From the IMG/VR virus record IMGVR_UViG_3300034095_002511, positions 1 through 64,000 of that record: a stretch of 64,000 bases of DNA; one strand, 5' to 3'. The translations under genes and the position numbers were made by a program. This DNA comes from a virus. Under the pieces are notes generated by a model. The model had not been told where the DNA came from and did no database searches. It saw only the letters and a list, made by a program, of their open reading frames with translations. This document shows, one piece after another, positions 50,401 through 58,052 of this stretch; positions within the stretch are counted from its first letter, which is position 1; each line of letters starts with the position of its first letter.

Positions 50401-50804
50401 TAAACTTCCTTATATTCCACTTTTATAGTTTTTATGCCGTGATCTTTGGCACTTTCTAATTCTTCATCTTTATCGTCATAATGCAATTTTACATTTAATT
50501 TTTTTAAAATTGGGCCTTTTGGCTCATGGTTGGTGAAAAATATTTTCTCAATTGGTATTTGATGTTTTTTTAAGAATTTAATTATAGTAGTACGATTTGG
50601 TTGATTTTCTTGCCACCATTCCTCTGATTCATGCTCATGATTCCTTGCGGTTACTATTATGCATGTACAGCCTTCACGATGGTAATTTTTGAGAATTTTA
50701 ACAATTTCTTCATTTGGAACGCCATATTTTAAGCATAAAGTATCGTCAAAGTCAAAGCTTATTATATCTGGCTGTTCCCACTCAAAAAAATGAATAATGT
50801 TCAT
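50400..50804 (-). CDS. HAD-superfamily phosphatase
   Basis: The 134-residue protein has ISFDFDDTLCL (about 15-25) with the nucleophile Asp, VTARN (about 51-55) and KKLNVKLHYDDKDEEL with the final acid pair, so the HAD core is complete but without a cap domain. It starts MNIIHFFEWEQ, slightly like the capsid-targeting peptides. No ribosome site precedes the ATG; TATAAATA does (five bases away). Phosphatase substrate unknown. Confidence 0.78.
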   Translation of the reverse strand: MNIIHFFEWEQPDIISFDFDDTLCLKYGVPNEEIVKILKNYHREGCTCIIVTARNHEHESEEWWQENQPNRTTIIKFLKKHQIPIEKIFFTNHEPKGPILKKLNVKLHYDDKDEELESAKDHGIKTIKVEYKEV

Positions 50805-50809
50805 GGCTT

Positions 50810-50817
50810 TATTTATA
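50810..50817 (-). promoter_or_regulatory. TATAAATA element before the HAD gene (minus strand)
   Basis: A perfect T4 late consensus TATAAATA on the reverse strand ends five bases before the ATG at 50804. No Shine-Dalgarno sequence is present. Confidence 0.45.
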
Positions 50818-50876
50818 AGTTTTTAAAATCAATTTGTCAAAAATTTTTATCATTAGGATAAATTTCTTGAAATAAA

Positions 50877-50905
50877 TTGGCAGCAACAACGAACAACTAT
50901 ATGTA
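50877..50905 (+). promoter_or_regulatory. Sigma-70-like promoter TTGGCA-N17-TATGTA
   Basis: TTGGCA (50877-50882) and TATGTA (50900-50905), 17 bases apart, upstream of the 50950 gene in the gap between divergent genes. Confidence 0.4.
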
Positions 50906-50949
50906 AGGGTAAAAGATCAGGTTGAGTTTCGGACAAATCTTTTTACCTT

Positions 50950-51894
50950 ATGTTTGTAGTCGGTAAACAATCACAACAAGAAAGGTTGGTTGAAGCAGCA
51001 ATGAGTTACAAATATAATATTCTTTCTGAGGAAAATAAGTCTTTCATAAAAGAAAAGATAAAGAAAAGCTCAGAATTAATGAAAAAATGGTCATCTTTTT
51101 ATCCTCGTAAGGAAAAAGTAGCTTTCAGATGGTCAGTACTAAGCGATAAGCCAAACACTGATAAAATTCCAGAAAATTTAATTGCAGAATTTGAAAATGA
51201 TCGCAAAACAATCTTAATTCCTAAAAAGGTAATATTCTCAGAATTAGGAAATAAGACTATCGAAGTTGCAGTTATTGAAGGACATATTCCTTTGCTGTAC
51301 AAATGGTCATATGGCGATGCAGATATCATGCAAGAATTGTTTCTAAAGTCCATCTTTGCTCTTTATTACTTTACGGATGAAACTAAAGAAATAACTTCAT
51401 TTTTGCGTAGGGTTGCTTCAAGATATAGATCGCACCATATCAATAAGAATCGTCTTATAGTTTCTCCTTCTAGGCATTATGTGCTTAAGAATATAGTTGA
51501 ACAAAATATGCTTCAAAATCCAAATAAAACGAGAGAAGATGTTTTTGAGGATTTAAAACTTAACTCCAAACAAAGAAGAAATGTAAATAGTCATATCACA
51601 AAGTGTGTGGTTGAGAGCTTGTATGATTCTGATGGTCTAAGGTTTGATCCGGTTGCAAGGCAAAATGAATCGGAAGTTACATTTAATGTTTCTGAAATCG
51701 ATAATTTGCCACTATCAGATTTAGAGCGTAAATGTATCATCGCTTCCCTTAATGGTAAGCATGGATGGAAGTCAGAACTTGCAAGATCATTGGTTAATCC
51801 TTCTACCAAAAGACCTTACTCAAAAATGACCATTACACATGCGTTTAAAACGGCTGTAAGTGTAATAAAAAAACATTGGAGTTTAAATGAGTAA
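50950..51894 (+). CDS. Possible divergent sigma factor
   Basis: The 314-residue protein has DADIMQELFLKSIFALYYF and TSFLRRVASRYRSHHI (about 120-160), similar in spacing to sigma region 2, and near the end LPLSDLERKCIIASLNGKHG followed by SKMTITHAFKTAVSVIKKHW, like a region 4 helix-turn-helix. It may be a phage late sigma factor of the T4 gp55 kind. The start is uncertain (50950 or 51001) because neither has a strong ribosome site. It overlaps the next ATG. Confidence 0.45.
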   Translation: MFVVGKQSQQERLVEAAMSYKYNILSEENKSFIKEKIKKSSELMKKWSSFYPRKEKVAFRWSVLSDKPNTDKIPENLIAEFENDRKTILIPKKVIFSELGNKTIEVAVIEGHIPLLYKWSYGDADIMQELFLKSIFALYYFTDETKEITSFLRRVASRYRSHHINKNRLIVSPSRHYVLKNIVEQNMLQNPNKTREDVFEDLKLNSKQRRNVNSHITKCVVESLYDSDGLRFDPVARQNESEVTFNVSEIDNLPLSDLERKCIIASLNGKHGWKSELARSLVNPSTKRPYSKMTITHAFKTAVSVIKKHWSLNE

Positions 51895-52210
51895 TAGTTT
51901 AGCTGTGGTTCCAATCATCAGAAAGAATGATAGTTGGATATTTCCTGAGTGGAATATCCAACTTGATTCTGAAATTTTTAAAATATTTATTGAACATTCA
52001 AAGGAAGTGTGCAATGATGGTATTTCATTAGTGATATCATCGGGAAAAATTCCTAATTACGATATGTTCATTAAGCTTATTTCCAAAAATGATAATTTCA
52101 TATTGTATGCTACTGAATCTAATGTTATAAAACTTCCTGTAGAGTTGCAGGATAAACTTCCTAATATTGATTTTTTATATGTAACAGTGAAAGGTCTGAA
52201 CTATGAATGA
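51887..52210 (+). CDS. Hypothetical protein
   Basis: The start, with GGAG upstream, overlaps the end of the possible sigma factor. The 107-residue protein is alpha/beta-looking (ISLVISSGKIPNYDMFIKLI). No domain recognised. It ends overlapping the next gene. Confidence 0.5.
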   Translation: MSNSLAVVPIIRKNDSWIFPEWNIQLDSEIFKIFIEHSKEVCNDGISLVISSGKIPNYDMFIKLISKNDNFILYATESNVIKLPVELQDKLPNIDFLYVTVKGLNYE

Positions 52211-52421
52211 ATTTAACCCTAGATCCAAAAAAAATAATGATTTTGAAGACAATAGAAATAAGCCTAAAGATCCATCATTTTCCATTAAGCATCGTGTTGA
52301 TGTCGATTTAGATCTTAATCTGGCTTTAGACATTGGGGATTTTATTGTGGCTTGCAAATCTACTAATCCAGCTATTATGGCTTTTGGCTTACAGTTACAG
52401 AACTTAGTACCACCGAGTTGA
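52203..52421 (+). CDS. Hypothetical protein (72 aa)
   Basis: A 72-residue protein with a charged, disordered N-terminus and VDVDLDLNLALDIGDFIVA, an alternating Asp/Leu stretch. The PSFSIKH segment resembles the PFSIKH repeats of the protein at 30205. Function unknown. Confidence 0.45.
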   Translation: MNEFNPRSKKNNDFEDNRNKPKDPSFSIKHRVDVDLDLNLALDIGDFIVACKSTNPAIMAFGLQLQNLVPPS

Positions 52422-52423
52422 TT

Positions 52424-53266
52424 ATGTTTGATTTTATTTTCACGGAAGAAAAAAATATTTTTAATTTTGCCCAGAAATTTAAAGAATATTGGTCATCGCA
52501 CTCTAAATCAATTTCAACACCTTCTTTTTTAATATTTGGAAAGAAAGGTTCTCCGTCTTGTATTGTTTTTTCTAAAAATGATTATGAGATTGCATCAATT
52601 GTCAAACTGTTCAAAGTTGGTGCCTCAATAGATCAAGTGTGCATTTGTGTTGATGGAAATATCAATACAGAAAAAAAAGATTCGTCATTTTCGATTTTGT
52701 TTTATAACGACAATTCATTTGATGGAAAATGCTTTGATTATAAATGCGATAGTGATTACAAAATAACTTGGAATGATGAATCTCCAATCAATCTGGAAAA
52801 TAAGAATTCATGGTTGTTAATACAAAGTATTATAAAATCAAAGCCAGAAGACCAAGATGACTCTGCTTTTTTGAACCGTATTGGATTCAGCGAAGATAGA
52901 CAGTATTTGCACAATATTAGAAGTGTTTATTCTTTCGTGTCTTCCAAATATGATTTGTTTATCATTGACTTGATTTCGGCAAAACACCCTGATTGGTGTG
53001 ACGCTTCAACGAAAATGAAAAAATTATGCAAATATCTTTTAGTTAACAAATTAATTTCTGATGAATGCTTTTTGCAACTTTTAGAAACAATGCCACTTCT
53101 TGGAACTGTAAAGTTTATTGATGGTGTGACTAGCATTGTTAAAGAAAATATTAAAAATTGCGATATTAATGTCATTATAAGTCCAGAACACTTTGCCGAA
53201 AACTTGCAAAGGAAAATATTTGATTTTAATTTTGATTTGTATAAATCTGATTTTTATTCTTGGTGA
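52424..53266 (+). CDS. Hypothetical protein
   Basis: ATG 52424 is used (a TTG at 52418 overlaps the previous stop). The 280-residue protein has an alpha/beta N-terminal half (IVFSKNDYEIASIVKLFKVG) and a helical C-terminal half containing SVYSFVSSKYDLFIIDLISA and HPDWCDASTKMKKLC. No family is recognised. Confidence 0.55.
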   Translation: MFDFIFTEEKNIFNFAQKFKEYWSSHSKSISTPSFLIFGKKGSPSCIVFSKNDYEIASIVKLFKVGASIDQVCICVDGNINTEKKDSSFSILFYNDNSFDGKCFDYKCDSDYKITWNDESPINLENKNSWLLIQSIIKSKPEDQDDSAFLNRIGFSEDRQYLHNIRSVYSFVSSKYDLFIIDLISAKHPDWCDASTKMKKLCKYLLVNKLISDECFLQLLETMPLLGTVKFIDGVTSIVKENIKNCDINVIISPEHFAENLQRKIFDFNFDLYKSDFYSW

Positions 53267-53302
53267 CTATTAGTCTTCTTTACTGTTCGTGAAATGTTGG
53301 TA

Positions 53303-53311
53303 TGGTATAAT
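53303..53311 (+). promoter_or_regulatory. Extended -10 promoter element TGGTATAAT
   Basis: The same nine bases as in the clpX promoter. They sit 15 bases before GTG 53327, so translation must start at or after that codon. No good -35 is seen, as is usual with extended -10 promoters. Confidence 0.5.
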
Positions 53312-53326
53312 TATGGAGTTTATACT

Positions 53327-53557
53327 GTGAAAAAAAATAATCTTGAAATCAAAAAGAAGATTATGAATTTTTTAAATTCTATTATAAAATCAGCATCATC
53401 AAATGAAGAAGATGAAGTTAATGTAGCTATTGATTTGTTGGCATTAACTTTTGATTTTTTACCAGATGAAAGAAAGCAACAAATACTTGATTTTATAGGA
53501 GAAGAATACAAAGTTGTTCCTCCAAAGTTTTTTACAATTGACGAATTACCCTTTTAG
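53327..53557 (+). CDS. Hypothetical protein
   Basis: Codons run back to 53294, but the promoter element at 53303 lies within that part, so GTG 53327 with GGAG nine bases upstream is chosen (76 residues). The product is helical and acidic (FLNSIIKSASSNEEDEVNVA, LPDERKQQILDFIGEEY). No motif. Confidence 0.5.
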   Translation: MKKNNLEIKKKIMNFLNSIIKSASSNEEDEVNVAIDLLALTFDFLPDERKQQILDFIGEEYKVVPPKFFTIDELPF

Positions 53558-53561
53558 AGAA

Positions 53562-53762
53562 ATGAAAATGAAAAAAATAATTTTTGATACCTCAGATGGT
53601 GTTCATGTCGAAGCAGAGAGGTTGTCACCCAATTATCCTTGGGATGTTGCCCATGATTTTGGAGATTTTAGATTCTACGGAACTAAAGCAGAGATGCTTA
53701 GTGAGGTAGAAAAAGTATTGAAGATGATTATCGAAATAGACAAAAAGGCAGGGTACAATTAA
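53562..53762 (+). CDS. Hypothetical protein (66 aa)
   Basis: ATG 53562 lies just after the previous stop with a weak ribosome site. A short beta-rich N-terminus (IIFDTSDGVHVEAERL) is followed by a helix with AEMLSEVEKVLKMIIEI. It overlaps the next ATG. Confidence 0.45.
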   Translation: MKMKKIIFDTSDGVHVEAERLSPNYPWDVAHDFGDFRFYGTKAEMLSEVEKVLKMIIEIDKKAGYN

Positions 53763-54196
53763 TGAAAATTAAACCAATATATAAAAAAATATTTGAAAGC
53801 GTATACATCAATTGGTGCTATATAGGAGAGGCAAAAAGAAAAGAATCTGATATGGAAACTAATATTCACACCAAAGTAACCTTTGACGAAGATACGAAAA
53901 GGATAGAATTGCTTGCTTGTCCATCGAGAAATGAAATTGTTGGAGGAGCAAGAGATGGCAAAACATTCTATTACAATTTTGCCTTCGATGTTGCTGGTTG
54001 TATCGAGAATCTAATATCAAAAAAGATTGAAATTCATAATATTTTATACGCATCTAAAAGTAAATCTTTAGAGTGCGATATGATTATATTTGTACTCAAT
54101 TATAGAAAAGAAGAAGTGGTTCTGAAAGTTTTTTCTAGACCAGCTAAAGATATTGAAAAAATAAAGATAACACAAAACAAATTTAAGGACTGCTAA
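53762..54196 (+). CDS. Hypothetical protein
   Basis: The 144-residue protein begins MKIKPIYKKIFESVYINWCY and has a mixed alpha/beta body (KTFYYNFAFDVAGCIENLIS). No recognised family. Start and stop overlap both neighbours, supporting a coupled run. Confidence 0.5.
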   Translation: MKIKPIYKKIFESVYINWCYIGEAKRKESDMETNIHTKVTFDEDTKRIELLACPSRNEIVGGARDGKTFYYNFAFDVAGCIENLISKKIEIHNILYASKSKSLECDMIIFVLNYRKEEVVLKVFSRPAKDIEKIKITQNKFKDC

Positions 54197-54654
54197 TGAG
54201 TGTTTTAAATGAATTTGATAATAGTGATTACGAAAAAATTGGAGTAAGAACATTCTTTGTTTTGAAAAGAGACAATAGATGGATGTTTGAAAAAAATGGA
54301 GAATTTTATGATTTTGCACCAGCACAAATTACAGATATGGCATTATCTCCAGTGGTTGTTGGAACAGACAGATTGATAAATATAGGATGCAAGCTTAAAA
54401 AATTATCAGATTATAAAAATGGCTTTATTCTTTTGGTATCAGATAATTATTTTCCATCATGTGATGTTAAAATGATTTACAAAGAGCCATTGTATGATGG
54501 TTGGCTTTATGATGTCCATGAGGAAAATCTCAAAGGTATGATGTCTGATCAAGGGGCTTGGATTTGTCCTTATATAAAGTTTTATTACAAAGAACCACCT
54601 AAGAATTTATATTTAAAAATGGAATCAGTCACCAAAAACAGTACACCAATATAG
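54196..54654 (+). CDS. Hypothetical protein
   Basis: The 152-residue protein has RTFFVLKRDNRWMFEKNGEF (about 17-36) and, after a turn, ALSPVVVGTDRLINIGCKLK. The pattern looks like a small beta-rich domain. No family could be named with confidence. It ends overlapping a convergent lipoprotein gene by 30 bases. Confidence 0.5.
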   Translation: MSVLNEFDNSDYEKIGVRTFFVLKRDNRWMFEKNGEFYDFAPAQITDMALSPVVVGTDRLINIGCKLKKLSDYKNGFILLVSDNYFPSCDVKMIYKEPLYDGWLYDVHEENLKGMMSDQGAWICPYIKFYYKEPPKNLYLKMESVTKNSTPI

Positions 54655-55125
54655 ACTTCCATCTTTTGCTGATGCGACACCAAATCCAACTTTGGAAAAA
54701 CTTCTATTCAGGATATTTGCACGATGACCAGAAGAATTCATCCATGAATTTGTCACTTCATCCTCGTCTTCTTGATTCCAAGCTATGTTTTCACCAGCAG
54801 TATGATATTTACCCATTAAAACAGATATATCAGAATGAGTAAGGTTGTTTTTTTTAGCCATCCATTCAGCATGCTTTTGTGCGTAATTTATAAGAGTTTT
54901 ATCTAAATCTAATCCAACCCTGCCTTTGTACTCTCTTTGTTTATTATGCAGCTTTAAGAGCTTTAGATTTGATTCGGAATATTCATTTTTATAATCTATA
55001 TTTTGACTAGGTTTTTCTTCTACAGGATTTTGCTTTATTTTATTTGAATTATCATTAGTTGTTTTTGGGCAACCACATAAAAATAATGTAAAAAAAAAAG
55101 AAATTTTAAATAAACTATTGATAAT
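54625..55125 (-). CDS. CAP-domain lipoprotein with apparent ATT start
   Basis: Reading the reverse strand upstream of the ATG at 54861, the frame stays open for 88 more codons to an in-frame stop at 55138-55140. This adds a lipoprotein signal (NSLFKISFFFTLFLCGC) and the first half of a CAP domain: LLKLHNKQREYKGRVG, then AQKHAEWMAKKNNLTHSD, GENIAW and WMNSSGHRANIL, all CAP/SCP signatures. No ATG, GTG or TTG lies in the added part. AGGAG precedes ATT (55125), four bases away (ATC at 55122 is seven away). The 166-residue product should be a lipid-anchored surface protein, possibly from a planctomycete-like host. Confidence 0.72.
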   Translation of the reverse strand: MINSLFKISFFFTLFLCGCPKTTNDNSNKIKQNPVEEKPSQNIDYKNEYSESNLKLLKLHNKQREYKGRVGLDLDKTLINYAQKHAEWMAKKNNLTHSDISVLMGKYHTAGENIAWNQEDEDEVTNSWMNSSGHRANILNRSFSKVGFGVASAKDGSLYWCTVFGD

Positions 55126-55137
55126 TCGACTCCTATT

Positions 55138-55656
55138 TTAAATATTTTCAAGATCTTTAAGTTCATGCTGTTGTGCTATGTAGCTATTTCCGTGACCTAA
55201 ATTACCCATTCTTTCTTCTTTTAAAAGCTCTTCACTTTTCATAAATCCTTTAAATGTATATGTTGGGAAAGTTCCTATCATCAAAGCGAACAAATCGACA
55301 TTTTGTTTCTTCCATCTCACAGCAAGTAGTCTTCCTGTTAAATATCTTGTGCTTTTTACATCGACAGTTCTTCCATCACGCAGCACAGCATCGCCTTGAT
55401 CTGTACCATCTATTGAAGATTTTACTTGTGCAGTTAGATCGGGATATACATTGAACATCTTACAAAACGCCAATTCAGATGAAACTCCTTCAAGATCAGT
55501 CTGCTCATTAGATTGATCGCCAATTTTAGAGTTTTTGACATTCATACTTCTTGAATTTTGATATCTTTTTTTGGCGATAGCCTTGCAGATTAACTGTTCG
55601 GTTGGATCAAGAGTTATTGTGACTCCTAATGCCACTGGATTTTCAAGTTCATTCAT
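55138..55656 (-). CDS. PD-(D/E)XK nuclease-like protein
   Basis: The 172-residue protein has GVSSELAFCKMFNVYPD (about 57-73) with the core Glu, DGTDQGDAVLRDG with Asp, and TVDVKSTRYLTGRL (D-x-K) at about 97-110, the order E...D...DxK of PD-(D/E)XK nucleases. It might be a restriction-like or DNA-processing nuclease. AAGGAG is upstream. It ends in the gap before the CAP lipoprotein. Confidence 0.6.
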   Translation of the reverse strand: MNELENPVALGVTITLDPTEQLICKAIAKKRYQNSRSMNVKNSKIGDQSNEQTDLEGVSSELAFCKMFNVYPDLTAQVKSSIDGTDQGDAVLRDGRTVDVKSTRYLTGRLLAVRWKKQNVDLFALMIGTFPTYTFKGFMKSEELLKEERMGNLGHGNSYIAQQHELKDLENI

Positions 55657-55771
55657 AATTTTCTCCTTTGAATGAAGAGATTTTAAATCATTTCTAATAT
55701 TAAAGCAAGATCGATTGACAAATGAAACAAATCAAATTATTCTTATGAAAACAAACTCAAGGAGAATTATT

Positions 55772-56239
55772 ATGTGTTCTTTATTTTCAGTTATATTTCT
55801 ATTGTTGTCGCAAGATAAAATTGAAAACCCTATTGCTGTTGAGGTTTCAACTAAAAATTATTGGATTAAATTCAATGATTTGATCCATGAATTCAATAAA
55901 AAGACAAATTCAAAACCATCAATTGCAACTAATGAAATTAAATACACTATTGCAGAAATTAGAAAGATACCAACTAAAAATGTTGATATGAAAGTTCTTA
56001 AATATTCTGAAAAAAGAATAGGTTTTGCCGTAGATTATAGTGCCTTTTTAGATTCCATTGATATAGCAGATGATATCCAATACTATAAAACTGAATTTCC
56101 AATTAAGAAAAAAAGAGAAACATTCCAAGAAATGCAGAAAAGATATGAAATACTTTTCGACAAAAATAAGACTTTGGATGAAGAACAAAAAGAATTGCTT
56201 GCTTATTTGCAAGAAAAATACAAAATATTAGATAAATAA
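55772..56239 (+). CDS. Exported protein
   Basis: Codons run back to 55715, but ATG 55772 has AAGGAG eight bases before it and starts a signal-peptide-like segment (MCSLFSVIFLLLSQ). The 155-residue product is otherwise hydrophilic and helical. Its stop overlaps the GATAAATAA element preceding the next gene. Function unknown. Confidence 0.55.
   Translation: MCSLFSVIFLLLSQDKIENPIAVEVSTKNYWIKFNDLIHEFNKKTNSKPSIATNEIKYTIAEIRKIPTKNVDMKVLKYSEKRIGFAVDYSAFLDSIDIADDIQYYKTEFPIKKKRETFQEMQKRYEILFDKNKTLDEEQKELLAYLQEKYKILDK
56231..56238 (+). promoter_or_regulatory. T4-late-like promoter element GATAAATA, 4 bp before an ATG
   Basis: GATAAATA ends exactly four bases before ATG 56243, without a Shine-Dalgarno sequence. 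Same spacing as at 7641 and 30192. It partly overlaps the stop of the preceding gene. Confidence 0.45.
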
Positions 56240-56242
56240 TGT

Positions 56243-57001
56243 ATGTTCAAATTGAATTTTAAAAATTACCTTATTGAAGATTTGTTGCAAGAAGTTTCGT
56301 TTAATTGGACTGATCCCATAACTGGGAAAACATATCCAGCGATGCAAGCACCACTTAATTCTGTCAAGTTGTCTAATTTTGGTACTGGTTTTGGATATCA
56401 ATTTAAATCAAAAGAATATGATATTGAGCATTCTGACAATTATGAAGTTCAATTTGAAAATTTCGGCAGAAGATTATCGGCTGAAATTGCTAAGATATTT
56501 CTCGCAAAACTTTCAATCGATAAGAATTCTGATTTAGGTAAAAAAATTATTGATATATTTTTAAATAATCTAAAATCAATTTTCAAATTAGATTTATATA
56601 GCGAAAAAAGTAATTTTACTCCAAAATTTGGTAAATTTGAAGAAAGCGATCCATTATTTGTATATGCCAATGTGATTGTTGCAACCAGAAAGGTTATCGA
56701 GGAAAAGAATCCTGATGCGTTTTGGATATCTCCCAGTGATCAAGACCCAAGCTTAATATCAATATATGATAGATTTTACAAACATTATCTTCACACCCAA
56801 TACGCTTTTGTTGGATCTGACTTTTATATAAAGAAAGAAAAAATTGATAGCATAATAAGAGATTCAAGAAAAATAGATCAATCTTTACCAGATAAACTCA
56901 TTAAAATAATACAAGATGTAGATTTAGAAAAGAAATCTTATGTTTCTAAAATAAGAAAATTTAAAATGTCTCATAAAAATAAAGCATCTTCAATATCATA
57001 A
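56243..57001 (+). CDS. Capsid-targeting-like N-terminus protein, paralogue of 57435
   Basis: The 252-residue protein begins MFKLNFKNYLIED, matching the F-x-x-[FWY]-L-x-x-E/D plan. The body ends in VIVATRKVIEEKNPDAFWIS and SIYDRFYKHYLHTQYAFVGSDF, a block shared with the gene at 57435 and with T4-like phage proteins in which I recall AFSAxxxxxSRxxLY. It is probably a virion-associated protein. Late-promoter-like element in front, no ribosome site. Confidence 0.5.
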   Translation: MFKLNFKNYLIEDLLQEVSFNWTDPITGKTYPAMQAPLNSVKLSNFGTGFGYQFKSKEYDIEHSDNYEVQFENFGRRLSAEIAKIFLAKLSIDKNSDLGKKIIDIFLNNLKSIFKLDLYSEKSNFTPKFGKFEESDPLFVYANVIVATRKVIEEKNPDAFWISPSDQDPSLISIYDRFYKHYLHTQYAFVGSDFYIKKEKIDSIIRDSRKIDQSLPDKLIKIIQDVDLEKKSYVSKIRKFKMSHKNKASSIS

Positions 57002-57002
57002 T

Positions 57003-57392
57003 TTATTTTAGAAATTTTAATTTGTAAATAGTTTGAAAAGTCAAACCCATAATCTCATCAAGTATATTATGCAAATGAGTGTCATCTTCATTTAAGTTTT
57101 TTCTATTCGATTTGATTACATTGGCAAAATCTTCAAGGTATTTGACAATATCTGATTCTTTTTCAATACTCATGCTTTCATACCCACTAATAATTCCATA
57201 TTGGCCTTGGTATGTTTCAATGAATGTATCTGCTAAATCAAGTAGGTCGTTGTAAAAAGAATTTAAAGCTTTATGTTCGGCATAACTTTTTGTTTGTAAA
57301 TGAGCAGTATGAGAGACTTGTCTTGCTTCAAATAATTTATAAACTAAGTCTTTAATTTTTCCGCTTGCCTTAAATTCATTAATACTTTTCAT
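57003..57392 (-). CDS. DUF5856-like helical protein
   Basis: The 129-residue protein has ARQVSHTAHLQTKSYAEHKA (about 23-42), LNSFYNDLLDLADTFIETYQ and a C-terminal DDTHLHNILDEIMGLTFQTI. I recognise the T-x-S-x-A-x-H...Y...E-x-Y-Q-G plan from phage genomes, where it resembles ferritin-like helical bundles. It begins MKSINEF, slightly like the capsid-targeting group, but has an AGAGG ribosome site. Confidence 0.6.
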   Translation of the reverse strand: MKSINEFKASGKIKDLVYKLFEARQVSHTAHLQTKSYAEHKALNSFYNDLLDLADTFIETYQGQYGIISGYESMSIEKESDIVKYLEDFANVIKSNRKNLNEDDTHLHNILDEIMGLTFQTIYKLKFLK

Positions 57393-57434
57393 TATAACCT
57401 CTTGAGAATGCCTTGGTTAAATATATATACATTC

Positions 57435-58052
57435 ATGAAATCGTTTTATCAATATATAAATGAATTGCGGTCTGTTTTATCAGATTTCAAGCCAGTGGCA
57501 TTGCAAGGAAGTAAATGGCAATACGACTACCATTTCTATGCTTCTGAAAATGAAAAATATAAAATGAATTTTATAAGGCATCCAAGAGGAGTCAAAGACT
57601 TTCTATTCCAAAAAATGCCAGACTTATTCAAATATGAAAACAAATTTAAAGACGAATTAACAAGACCAACCTATGTTGTTTTTATGACATTAGAAGGTGC
57701 TAAAGATGAACTTTCTCCTAGTGGAAAAAGCATGAATCCATATAAAGTATATTCAGAAGCCTTGAAGTCAATAAAGACTGTAATAGACAAGGAAAATCCT
57801 GTTGCTTTAGAATTTAGCACTGAATTTGCATCTTTGAAAATTATGTATCATGATTTTTACAAAAGGTTTTCTAGTGAGTTTGGACTTGTAAAGTTAGGAA
57901 CTTTTTACATCGATTATAAATTAATTGATAAGATTTTAATGTCTATACCAGAAAATTTAAAAGAAAAATTTATGGATCTGATCAAACAAGATTATGAAAA
58001 AAGTTCTTCTAACATTAAAAATTTAAAAAGAATAAAAAGAATTGGATTATGA
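57435..58052 (+). CDS. Capsid-targeting-like N-terminus protein, paralogue of 56243
   Basis: Codons run from 57402, but ATG 57435 (MKSFYQYINELRS) fits the capsid-targeting form. TATATATAC ends four bases before it and there is no ribosome site, as in the related genes. The 205-residue body has PTYVVFMTLEGAKDELSPSG, then IKTVIDKENPVALEFSTEFA and YHDFYKRFSSEFGLVKLGTF, aligned with the paralogue. Virion association is inferred, not shown. It overlaps the convergent GT4 gene. Confidence 0.5.
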   Translation: MKSFYQYINELRSVLSDFKPVALQGSKWQYDYHFYASENEKYKMNFIRHPRGVKDFLFQKMPDLFKYENKFKDELTRPTYVVFMTLEGAKDELSPSGKSMNPYKVYSEALKSIKTVIDKENPVALEFSTEFASLKIMYHDFYKRFSSEFGLVKLGTFYIDYKLIDKILMSIPENLKEKFMDLIKQDYEKSSSNIKNLKRIKRIGL

